DNA from: an uncultured Coriobacteriales bacterium
GTDB taxonomy: Bacteria; Actinomycetota; Coriobacteriia; Coriobacteriales; UMGS124
Length of the DNA stretch: 64,000 nt
NCBI GenBank assembly: GCA_902464015.1
Contig: CABQHM010000001.1
Span: forward strand, 62,001-126,000
Direction of reading: 5' to 3'
In this document: positions 27,825 to 34,511 of the stretch, in pieces
Position numbering within the stretch: the stretch's first letter is position 1
Layout of the letters: the number at the start of each line of letters is the position of its first letter
Made by a program: the position numbers and the translations under genes
The notes under the pieces: generated by a model
Told to the model about the DNA's origin: nothing
The model's input: only the letters and a program-made list of their open reading frames with translations
Database searches by the model: none

Positions 27825-28220
27825 ATGCCGGAGTTCAACCTTGCAAGCTTCATCGTCGTCGCCGCAGTGGCAGCCGTGGCGATCTACGCCGTACGGCACC
27901 TCGTGCGCATAGGCAAGGGAAAGGATTCGTGCTGCTCGGGCGCCGGCGGGGGCGCACGCACCGTACAGAAGACCAAGCACGTGGAGGTCGCCGACACCGA
28001 CCCTGCCCACTACCCCTTCACCACGCAGGTCCGCGTAAGGGACATGGTGTGCGAGGGCTGTGTCGAAAACATCCAGAACGCCCTCAACGCCCTGCCCGGC
28101 ACATGGGCGACCGTGGATCTGGCCAGCCGCACGGCTTGCGTGCGCACAAAGGCCGCACCTGACGTTGTCGCGCTTGAGAAAGCCATTGAAAATGCCGGGT
28201 ACAGCATCATCAGGATGTAA
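27825..28220 (+). CDS. membrane-anchored FeoB-associated / heavy-metal-associated (HMA) fusion protein
   Basis: The 131-residue product has an N-terminal transmembrane helix (NLASFIVVAAVAAVAIYAV) followed by a Cys pair in GKGKDSCCSGAGGG, the layout of FeoB-associated Cys-rich membrane proteins. A C-terminal HMA ferredoxin-like domain follows (VRDMVCEGCVENIQNALN) with the CxxC metal site as MVCEGC. Such domains bind soft metals such as Cu(I) or Zn(II); the metal here is unknown. AAAGG lies before ATG 27825. The gene is monocistronic with its own terminator and diverges from hisS. No feoB or P-type ATPase is near. Confidence 0.8.
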   Translation: MPEFNLASFIVVAAVAAVAIYAVRHLVRIGKGKDSCCSGAGGGARTVQKTKHVEVADTDPAHYPFTTQVRVRDMVCEGCVENIQNALNALPGTWATVDLASRTACVRTKAAPDVVALEKAIENAGYSIIRM

Positions 28221-28247
28221 GGCGCTCCCCCAAAGCAATCCCGGGCA

Positions 28248-28276
28248 GGCCGTCCTTCGGGGCGGCCATTTTGTTT
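28248..28276 (+). terminator. intrinsic terminator after the HMA-domain gene
   Basis: An 8-bp stem with one wobble pair (28248-28255 with 28260-28267) capped by a TTCG tetraloop and followed by ATTTTGTTT. Confidence 0.85.
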
Positions 28277-28321
28277 GTGGAGCAGCTGCGCTATGGTGGG
28301 TGAAATAGGCCCTGTAAACGC

Positions 28322-28354
28322 AAAAAGGCTGCTGCTCTTTCGAGCAACAGCCTT
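28322..28354 (-). terminator. intrinsic terminator after tRNA-Thr(CGU)
   Basis: A 13-bp stem with one wobble pair (28325-28337 with 28342-28354), GAAA tetraloop and TTTTT on the minus strand, 12 bp past the tRNA 3' end. Confidence 0.9.
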
Positions 28355-28365
28355 GTGCGATGCAA

Positions 28366-28441
28366 TGGAGCCAGCAATCGGATTCGAACCGATGACCCCC
28401 GCTTTACGAGAGCGGTGCTCTACCGACTGAGCCATGCTGGC
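28366..28441 (-). tRNA. tRNA-Thr (CGU)
   Basis: Minus-strand cloverleaf with acceptor GCCAGCA/TGCTGGC, anticodon loop CTCGTAA in a CCGCT/AGCGG stem and encoded CCA at 28366-28368. It is the third threonine isoacceptor in the window. Confidence 0.96.
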
Positions 28442-28559
28442 AACTCCCCGTAGGGCGAGAAAGAATAGTAGCAGAGATGCGCCGCGTGACGCAAGACTTT
28501 TCTTGCACAAGTTGAGACGCGCTCACGAGCAGCACACAATCGGCCCCAAAGAGCGCATC

Positions 28560-28565
28560 TATAAT
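28560..28565 (+). promoter_or_regulatory. cobT: -10 element of the cobT operon
   Basis: A perfect TATAAT lies 37 bp upstream of the chosen cobT start. No good -35 box is seen at 16-18 bp. Its position rules out the ATG at 28564 as the start of cobT. Confidence 0.5.
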
Positions 28566-28602
28566 GACACGCCAGAACGACGCCACACCTAAGGCAGGAC
28601 GC

Positions 28603-29658
28603 ATGGAACTCGACCACATCATCAACCGCATCACCGGGCTCGACGAGGGCGCGACGCAAGAGGCGCACGGCCGCTGGGCGCGCGTGGCCAAACCGCTGAG
28701 CAGCCTGGGGGCGCTCGAGAAGGCCGTGGAGCACATCGCCGGCATCCAAGGCAGCGCCGAGATTGCGCTCGCGCCTCGCTGCGTGGCCGTGATGTGCGCC
28801 GACAACGGCGTGGTGGCCGAAGGCGTGACGCAGACGGGGGCCGAGGTGACCGCCAAGGTAGCCGCGCAGCTTGCGCATCACTCCTCGAGCGTATGCGTCA
28901 TGGCGCGCGTGGCGCACACCGAGGTGCGCCCCTTCGACATGGGCATGCTCCACGAGGTGCCCGGCGTGCCCGTGCGCAACGCGACGCGCGGGACGTGCTC
29001 TATCGCGCAGGGTCCGGCCATGAGCCGCGCCGAGGCCGTGACGGCCGTGGAGGCTGGCGCGGACATCGCATATGACCTGGCAAACGAGGGCTTTCGCCTC
29101 GTTGCAACAGGCGAGATGGGCATCGGCAACACCACAACCTCAGCAGTGCTGGCGTGCGCCCTCGTAGGCATGACGCCCGAGGAAGCCGTGGGCCGAGGGG
29201 CGGGCCTGGACGACGAGGGGCTCGTGCGCAAGACCGCCGTTGTGAGGCGCGCGCTTGAGGTGAACGCCCCCGACGCAGACGACCCTCTCGACATGCTCGC
29301 AAAGCTGGGAGGCTTCGACATCGCAGGCCTTGTGGGACTCTATCTGGGGTGCGCTGTGCAGCGCATGCCCGTCGTCATCGACGGTTTCATCAGCTCGGTC
29401 GCAGCGCTTTTGGCCTGCCGCATCGCCCCTGCGAGCCGCGCCTTCATGCTTGCCTCGCATCGCTCGGCCGAACCCGCGGCGGCGGCCGTGATGCGCGAGC
29501 TCGGCCTCTCCCCCATCATCGACGCTGGCATGCGCCTGGGCGAGGGCACGGGGGCCGTGTGCCTCTTTCCCCTGCTCGACATGGCGTGCGCGCTTTACCG
29601 CGACGGCATGACGTTTGACGAGTACCACATGGACGCATACCAGGAGCTGGGTAAATGA
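28603..29658 (+). CDS. cobT: nicotinate-nucleotide:dimethylbenzimidazole phosphoribosyltransferase
   Basis: CobT (351 aa) makes alpha-ribazole phosphate, the activated lower ligand of cobalamin. Family motifs are KPLSSLGALEKAVEHIAGIQG, VMCADNGVVAEGVTQTG, GEMGIGNTTTSAVLA and the C-terminal LGEGTGAVCLFPLLD with its catalytic Glu. The ATG at 28603 has AGGCAGGA upstream, and a TATAAT at 28560 argues against the longer form. It heads the cobalamin locus and overlaps the next gene by ATGA. Confidence 0.95.
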   Translation: MELDHIINRITGLDEGATQEAHGRWARVAKPLSSLGALEKAVEHIAGIQGSAEIALAPRCVAVMCADNGVVAEGVTQTGAEVTAKVAAQLAHHSSSVCVMARVAHTEVRPFDMGMLHEVPGVPVRNATRGTCSIAQGPAMSRAEAVTAVEAGADIAYDLANEGFRLVATGEMGIGNTTTSAVLACALVGMTPEEAVGRGAGLDDEGLVRKTAVVRRALEVNAPDADDPLDMLAKLGGFDIAGLVGLYLGCAVQRMPVVIDGFISSVAALLACRIAPASRAFMLASHRSAEPAAAAVMRELGLSPIIDAGMRLGEGTGAVCLFPLLDMACALYRDGMTFDEYHMDAYQELGK

Positions 29659-30368
29659 TCTGCCTGGTGTGGGGTCCCTCGGCCAGCGGCAAGAGTGCCT
29701 GGGCCGAGACGCGGGCATGCGAGCTGGCGCAGGGCGCATCGAGCGGGCAGGCGACGCCTGAGGCAGCGCCCGCCAACGGCGTGCGGCCCGCCCCAGATGA
29801 GACCGAGACGGCCGCCCCCGCGCGTCTCGCCTACTTCGCAACCATGCAGCGCGGCGGGCGCGAGGCTCAGGCGCGCATCGAAAAGCATCTGGCACAGCGG
29901 GCGGGAAAAGAATTCGTTACATATGAGACGCCCGTGCTTTCTGCCCTAGCAGATACCCTGGTAGATGCGAGCGCGACCGTGCTTCTCGACGATTTGGGCA
30001 ACCTTGTGGCCAACGAGATGTTCGGCGCGGAGACCCCGAACGCAGACATCGAAGAACTTGCCGGGCGCATATGTGCGCGTTTGCTGGACCTCGCCGGACG
30101 CGTGCGCCACCTCGTGGTGGTAGCCGACGCCGTGGGCGAGGCGGGCTGGCGGGGCGGCGGGCTCACCCTTGCGTGGATCGAGTGCTGTGAGACGTGCTGC
30201 TGCCTGCTTGCAAACGCCGCCGGCGAGGTCGTGGAGGTGCGCGGGGGCATCGCGCAAACGGTGAAGTCCCTGCGTCCGGCCCGCCTCGAGCAAATTGCCA
30301 CAGAGACATTCACGAACCTGCCCACACATCCCTCACCACGAAAGGCCGCCCCATGCGACACCCGATAG
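29655..30368 (+). CDS. cobU: CobU-like adenosylcobinamide kinase/guanylyltransferase (divergent)
   Basis: The 237-residue protein has a P-loop (LVWGPSASGKSAW), then an insert of about 35 residues, then CobU-like elements: YFATMQRGGREAQARIEKH, whose His aligns with the guanylylated His46 of Salmonella CobU, and VLLDDLGNLVANEMF. It lacks the usual C-terminal NEVGxGIVP segment (here ADAVGEAGWRGG). It probably phosphorylates and guanylylates cobinamide, perhaps with the second CobU-like protein at 31153. It overlaps cobT (ATGA) and cobS (16 bp). Confidence 0.75.
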   Translation: MICLVWGPSASGKSAWAETRACELAQGASSGQATPEAAPANGVRPAPDETETAAPARLAYFATMQRGGREAQARIEKHLAQRAGKEFVTYETPVLSALADTLVDASATVLLDDLGNLVANEMFGAETPNADIEELAGRICARLLDLAGRVRHLVVVADAVGEAGWRGGGLTLAWIECCETCCCLLANAAGEVVEVRGGIAQTVKSLRPARLEQIATETFTNLPTHPSPRKAAPCDTR

Positions 30369-31156
30369 AGAGCCTCCGTGCCGCCGGCCGCGCCGTGGCC
30401 ATGGCGTTCTCCACGTTCTCTCGCATACCCATGCCCCAGATATGCTGGGAAAAGGCCAACATGCGCTATCTTATGTGCGCCTTTGTGCTCGTGGGCGCGG
30501 TTGTGGGGGCGGCTCAGGTCGCCTGGCTTGCGCTTGCCGGCGCCTTGGGGCTCTCAAATCTTCTGCAAGGCGTGGGATACGTGCTTGTCGCCGTGGGCGT
30601 AACGGGCGGTATCCACCTCGACGGCCTCGCTGATGTGGCCGACGCCCTTTCGAGCCACGCCGAACCCGCTCGCAAGGTTGAGATCATGAAGGACCCACAC
30701 GCCGGCGCCTTTGCCCTCATCGCCCTTGTCTGCTACCTCATGGCGCAGGTGGCTCTTGCCGGCGAAGCAGGCATCTCGGGCGTGCGCGACCTCGTGGCGC
30801 TCGGCCTCATCCCCCTTGCCTCACGCTGTACAGCCGGCCTCGCCACACTTGTGCTGCCCAGCGCAAGCAAGCACGGCATGCAGCAGTCCTTCCGCGATGC
30901 GGGACGGACAGACACACGACCGCTTATACTGCTTGGCGCCGAGGGAGCCCTTGTGGCGTGCGCCATGGTGGCGGTGCGCCCTGTGTTCGGCCTGGTCGGC
31001 GTGGTCGTATGCGCTGCCTGCGCGGCACTCGCCGCCCGGCGTGCCCGCAAAGAATTCGGTGGCTTCAACGGCGACCAGGCGGGTTGTTTGCTCCAGACAT
31101 GCGAGCTTGCGCTCCTCGCCCTGCTCGTGGTGGTCCAGAAGGCAGGACTTGCATGA
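30353..31156 (+). CDS. cobS: adenosylcobinamide-GDP ribazoletransferase (cobalamin synthase)
   Basis: Integral membrane enzyme (267 aa) that joins adenosylcobinamide-GDP to alpha-ribazole phosphate. It carries the metal-binding GGIHLDGLADVADALSSH and KDPHAGAFALIAL and has about six hydrophobic segments. GAAAGG lies before the ATG at 30353, inside the end of cobU. The next gene overlaps its stop by ATGA. Confidence 0.92.
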   Translation: MRHPIESLRAAGRAVAMAFSTFSRIPMPQICWEKANMRYLMCAFVLVGAVVGAAQVAWLALAGALGLSNLLQGVGYVLVAVGVTGGIHLDGLADVADALSSHAEPARKVEIMKDPHAGAFALIALVCYLMAQVALAGEAGISGVRDLVALGLIPLASRCTAGLATLVLPSASKHGMQQSFRDAGRTDTRPLILLGAEGALVACAMVAVRPVFGLVGVVVCAACAALAARRARKEFGGFNGDQAGCLLQTCELALLALLVVVQKAGLA

Positions 31157-31554
31157 TTCTCATTGTGGGCGGGACAAGCTCGGGCAAGGCGACCTTTGCA
31201 CGCAACCTCGCAGCACAGCATGGTTGGAGCGAGGACGACATCGCCTTCAACGTGGAAGAACTGCTGTGGGGGCAAGCCAAGGGCACCGACCAGATTACCC
31301 CGGCTGACGGCGATGCTGCCGACCATACCAGCAGCAAGGCCCTATCGGCAACGCTCGAACTGCTTGAGCGGCTCGCGGCCAAAGAAATCGTCACCTGCTC
31401 TGAGGTGGGTGCAGGCATCGTGCCGCTCGACGCGCAGGAGCGCGCCTGGCGAGAGGCCGTGGGCCGCATGTCCTGCGAGCTGGCGAACCAAGCCGACGTC
31501 GTCGTGCGCATGGTCTGCGGCATCCCCGTCGTGCTCAAGGGAGAACTTGCATGA
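31153..31554 (+). CDS. second, short CobU-like protein
   Basis: This 133-residue protein begins with a P-loop MILIVGGTSSGKATFAR and ends with the region CobU at 29655 lacks: IVTCSEVGAGIVPLDAQE, GRMSCELANQADVVV and GIPVVLKG. The central block with the guanylyl-acceptor His and the VDCLTLW-type segment is missing, so it is about 45 residues shorter than CobU (about 180 aa). It may supply kinase activity alone or complement the longer paralogue. It overlaps its neighbours on both sides by ATGA. Confidence 0.75.
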   Translation: MILIVGGTSSGKATFARNLAAQHGWSEDDIAFNVEELLWGQAKGTDQITPADGDAADHTSSKALSATLELLERLAAKEIVTCSEVGAGIVPLDAQERAWREAVGRMSCELANQADVVVRMVCGIPVVLKGELA

Positions 31555-32312
31555 ATGGCGCAGGTCGCACGGGATTGGCACCCAGCGCCCATGAACCCAG
31601 CCCCCTGCGCATCGCCCTCATCAGGCACGCGCCCACGCAGGGCAACCTGGAGGGACGCTATGTGGGCGCCACTGACGAGGACCTAGACGACCAGGGCCGC
31701 GCACGTGCCAGCGAGGCGGCCCCTGCGCTCTCCGGCCTGGCGCCCCGCCATCTCTTCACGAGCGGCATGCAGCGCTGCGACGAGACGGCGGTCATCCTCT
31801 TCCCAAAGCTGGTTCCTGCGCACCTGCCCGGCTTGGCCGAGATGCACTTTGGAGCCTTTGAGGGCAAGACGTACGCCGAGATGGGCGAAGACGCGCGCTA
31901 CCAGGCCTGGGTGGACTCGGGATGCACCGCGGCATGCCCCGGCGGCGAAGCGCAGGCAGAGTTTATCGCACGCGTGCGCACGGCGTTTGAGCAGGCACTC
32001 GACGACCTCGCAGGCGTGCAAGCAGGGAGCGGGAATCAGGGCTTGCAAGGCAGCGGGCGGCACGCAAACCGCGCAAGCCCGGATGCGCACAGGGACGCTC
32101 GCGCCATGGGAGCCGTAGACGCCGCTTTTCTTGTGCATGCAGGAACCATCATGGCGGCGATGTCGGAACTGGCAGAACCCAAGCGCAGCTACTGGGACTG
32201 GAAAACGACCTATTGTGCAGGCTTCGAGGCATGGGCACGGCACGCGGAGAATGGCTGGCGACTCACAGATGTGCGGGAGCTGCCGCGTCGCATGGAGTAT
32301 CATGGCGCCTGA
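31551..32312 (+). CDS. cobC: alpha-ribazole phosphatase-like histidine phosphatase
   Basis: Histidine phosphatase family member (253 aa). The catalytic RIALIRHAPTQGNLEGRY holds the phosphorylated His; GMQRCDETAVIL and the proton donor region LAEMHFGAFEGKTYAEM follow, and the second catalytic His is in FLVHAGTIMAAM. A Gly/Asn/Arg-rich insert lies around 160-187. By context it removes phosphate from alpha-ribazole-5'-phosphate or adenosylcobalamin-5'-phosphate. It overlaps the previous gene by ATGA and is the last gene before the riboswitch. Confidence 0.85.
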   Translation: MNGAGRTGLAPSAHEPSPLRIALIRHAPTQGNLEGRYVGATDEDLDDQGRARASEAAPALSGLAPRHLFTSGMQRCDETAVILFPKLVPAHLPGLAEMHFGAFEGKTYAEMGEDARYQAWVDSGCTAACPGGEAQAEFIARVRTAFEQALDDLAGVQAGSGNQGLQGSGRHANRASPDAHRDARAMGAVDAAFLVHAGTIMAAMSELAEPKRSYWDWKTTYCAGFEAWARHAENGWRLTDVRELPRRMEYHGA

Positions 32313-32324
32313 CCGTATCAAGCG

Positions 32325-32445
32325 CGACACCCGGGGATTGTGCCTGGGTATTGCAGGGGGAACCGGGTGAGATTCCCGGACTAGGGACATAACTGTGAGG
32401 GCACGCGCCCGTAGTCAGATTACCCTGCCCGCCTGAGCGGCCATC
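32325..32445 (+). promoter_or_regulatory. cobalamin riboswitch (aptamer)
   Basis: The core reads GGGGAACCGGGTGAGATTCC with the P5-type hairpin CCGGGTGAGATTCCCGG, then CATAACTGTGAGGGCA, then a B12-box-like AGTCAGATTACCCTGCC near 32415-32431. These correspond in order to the GGGAA-CCGGTGAAA-CCGG, CGCAACTGTGA and AGCCAGGAGACCTGCC parts of cobalamin riboswitches. Spacing and order support the call; the B12 box is divergent. It lies inside the locus and would control cbiK and the transporter and cbi genes downstream. Confidence 0.85.
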
Positions 32446-32577
32446 CCGCAAACGGGAGGCCGCGCACCGCATCCGCCCTGTGAACCCCGAGGCAGGTGCC
32501 TGCCAGAAGGCAACGCCGAGCCACACGTCCGGCGGGCCTTGGCGTGCGCGTACTCCACGAGAGAATTGGACACGCAC
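32439..32577 (+). promoter_or_regulatory. expression platform / leader before cbiK
   Basis: Between the aptamer and cbiK lies a strong hairpin (GCGGCC and TCCCG arms, CAAA loop, about 32440-32466) without a T-tract, then a self-complementary GCAGGTGCCTGC. No intrinsic terminator is seen, so regulation more likely acts on ribosome access than on transcription. The ribosome-binding site of cbiK is weak. Confidence 0.45.
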
Positions 32578-33480
32578 ATGTTCGAGACCGCACTTTCCCG
32601 TCGCACCGCCATCGCCGCAGGACTCACCGCCGCCGGCGCCAGCCTCGTCGCCCAGGCGGGCATCGCCCAGGCCGACGAGGCCAAGGCCCCCAAGCCCGTC
32701 ATCCTCGTGGTGAGCTTCGGCACGAGCTACAACGACTCTCGCCACATCACCATCGGTGCCATCGAGGACGCCATCCGCGAGGCCTACCCCGACTACGACG
32801 TGCGCCGCGCCTTCACCGCGCAGATCATCATCGACAAGCTCGCCGAGCGCGACGGCATCGTCATCGACAACTTCGAGCAGGCCATGGACAAGCTCGTGGA
32901 GGAGGGCGTGCAGAAGGTCATCGTGCAGCCCACCCACCTTATGGCCGGCTATGAGTACACCGACGTCCTCAACTCCCTGCAGAGCAATTACGCCGACAAG
33001 TTCGACGCCATCGTGCTGGGCGACCCGCTGCTCACGAGCGACGAGGACTATAGCGAGGTCGTTGAGGCCATCTGCGACGCCACGGCAGAATACGACGACG
33101 GTCAGACCGCCATCTGCTTCATGGGCCACGGCACCGAGGCCGACTCCAACGGGGACTACACGCACCTGCAGCAGGTCCTGACCGACGCGGGCCACACGAG
33201 CTACTTCGTGGGCACCGTCGAGGCAACCCCCACGTTCGACGACGTTGTCGAGGCCGCCCAGGCCGCCGGCTTCACCAAGGCCGTACTGCGCCCGCTCATG
33301 GTCGTCGCCGGCGACCACGCCAACAACGACATGGCCGACACCGAGGACCCCGACTCCTTTGCCAGCAAGTTCATCGCCGCTGGCTTTGAGGTCGAGTGCG
33401 TCGTCGAGGGCCTGGGCCAGCTCGTGGCCATCGACGACATCTACGTGCGCCACGTGGCCGACGCCATCAACCAGCTCTAA
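32578..33480 (+). CDS. cbiK: exported CbiK-type sirohydrochlorin cobaltochelatase
   Basis: The mature part is CbiK-like: VILVVSFGTSYNDSR, then the metal-site residues in CFMGHGTEADSN (His), YFVGTVEATPTF (Glu) and VVAGDHANNDM (His). CbiK inserts Co(II) into sirohydrochlorin in the anaerobic B12 route. The 300-residue protein starts with an export signal (SRRTAIAAGLTAAGASLVA then AQADEA), a plausible Tat signal because of the RR pair. Periplasmic CbiK proteins are known in Desulfovibrio, where they bind heme; here the product would be outside the membrane or cell-wall associated. It is the first gene after the riboswitch. Confidence 0.88.
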   Translation: MFETALSRRTAIAAGLTAAGASLVAQAGIAQADEAKAPKPVILVVSFGTSYNDSRHITIGAIEDAIREAYPDYDVRRAFTAQIIIDKLAERDGIVIDNFEQAMDKLVEEGVQKVIVQPTHLMAGYEYTDVLNSLQSNYADKFDAIVLGDPLLTSDEDYSEVVEAICDATAEYDDGQTAICFMGHGTEADSNGDYTHLQQVLTDAGHTSYFVGTVEATPTFDDVVEAAQAAGFTKAVLRPLMVVAGDHANNDMADTEDPDSFASKFIAAGFEVECVVEGLGQLVAIDDIYVRHVADAINQL

Positions 33481-33510
33481 GCCTGCATAGCTTCCATATT
33501 TCAAGCAACA

Positions 33511-33562
33511 GGCCCCGCGTCGCACCGGCGTTTCCCCAGGCCGGCATGCATGGCGCGGGGCC
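33511..33562 (+). terminator. nested hairpin after cbiK
   Basis: Perfect 9-bp outer arms (33511-33519 with 33554-33562) enclose a CCGGC/GCCGG inner hairpin. A C/T-rich CTTCCTCATTTCT follows, so it could be a weak terminator that reduces expression of the genes beyond cbiK. Confidence 0.5.
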
Positions 33563-33604
33563 CTTCCTCATTTCTGCATGAAGCGCATCATCCAAGGACA
33601 GCAC

Positions 33605-34507
33605 ATGACCTACAGCACACATCGCAACGCCATTGCACTCGCAGCGCTCAGTCTCACACTCCTCTGCGCGCCCCTGGCTTGGAACGCAGACCAGGCCCAT
33701 GCTGCCGTGCGCATCCAGCCTGCCGCGACCCAGCAGGCTGGCGATACCGGCAGTTCCTCCGACAAAGTAGCTCAGGGTGCGGCAGCGGCCCAGCAAGACC
33801 TGCCCGACACCAAGAAGCTCACCGCCGTGAAGGCCTCCGACCTTGAGGAGGGCACCTACACGATCGAAGTCGCCTCAAGCTCGAGCATGTTCCGCATCAC
33901 CGAAGCAAAGCTCACCGTTGCTGACGGAAAAATGACCTGCGAGCTCACCATGAGCGGCAAAGGCTACGGCAAGCTTTTCATGGGCACGGGCGAGCAGGCC
34001 GCACAGGCCGACGAGAAGGACTGCATCCCCTACGTGGACAATGCGGGCGGCACGCACTCCTTCACGGTGCCGGTGGAGGCGCTCAACACCGAGATCGACT
34101 GCGCCGCGTGGAGCATCAAGAAAGAGTCCTGGTACGACCGCACCCTGGTGTTCCTCGCCGACACGCTGAAGCCTGCCGAGGCCACGCTTGCCAACGGTAC
34201 CTACACGGCCAGCGTGGCGCTTGAGGGCGGCACGGGCCGCGCGAGCGTAGAGACGCCCTGCACCCTCAAGGTGGAGAAGGGTGCCATGACCGCCACCGTG
34301 GTGTGGTCGAGCCCCAACTACGACCAGATGGTCGTGAACGGCACGCAATACCTTCCCGTGAACAAGACCGGCAACTCGACGTTCGAGATCCCCGTGGCGG
34401 CGCTCGACACGCCCCTGGCCGTGCAGGCCGAGACGTGCGCGATGAGCGAGCCGCACATGATTGACTACACGCTCACCTTCTCCGCACCCGTCGCGCAGAA
34501 GGGCTAG
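33605..34507 (+). CDS. secreted two-repeat protein of the corrinoid locus
   Basis: No family is assigned. The 300-residue product has a signal peptide (AIALAALSLTLLCAPLAW, cleavage near AHAA), a low-complexity Gln/Ala/Ser linker to about residue 75, then two related repeats of about 105 residues: the first contains GTYTIEVASSSSMFRITEAK and HSFTVPVEALNT, the second GTYTASVALEGG, SSPNYDQMVVNGTQYLPV and STFEIPVAALDT. The pattern suggests two beta-sandwich ligand-binding domains, in the style of NEAT or other surface metallocofactor binders. Placed between cbiK and btuF, it may capture corrinoid or tetrapyrrole (inference). AAGGA precedes ATG 33605. Confidence 0.8.
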   Translation: MTYSTHRNAIALAALSLTLLCAPLAWNADQAHAAVRIQPAATQQAGDTGSSSDKVAQGAAAAQQDLPDTKKLTAVKASDLEEGTYTIEVASSSSMFRITEAKLTVADGKMTCELTMSGKGYGKLFMGTGEQAAQADEKDCIPYVDNAGGTHSFTVPVEALNTEIDCAAWSIKKESWYDRTLVFLADTLKPAEATLANGTYTASVALEGGTGRASVETPCTLKVEKGAMTATVVWSSPNYDQMVVNGTQYLPVNKTGNSTFEIPVAALDTPLAVQAETCAMSEPHMIDYTLTFSAPVAQKG

Positions 34508-34511
34508 ACGG

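Noticed and set aside
27651..28238. 195-codon minus-strand frame covering the HMA-domain gene and the hisS promoter region
   Set aside because: It overlaps a clear HMA-domain gene with ribosome-binding site and terminator on the plus strand and has no recognisable family.
29655..30368. Idea that the 237-aa CobU-like gene is a frameshifted pseudogene
   Set aside because: The frame is continuous, codon composition is uniform, both ends overlap neighbours in translational-coupling fashion, and CobU-like motifs appear in order.
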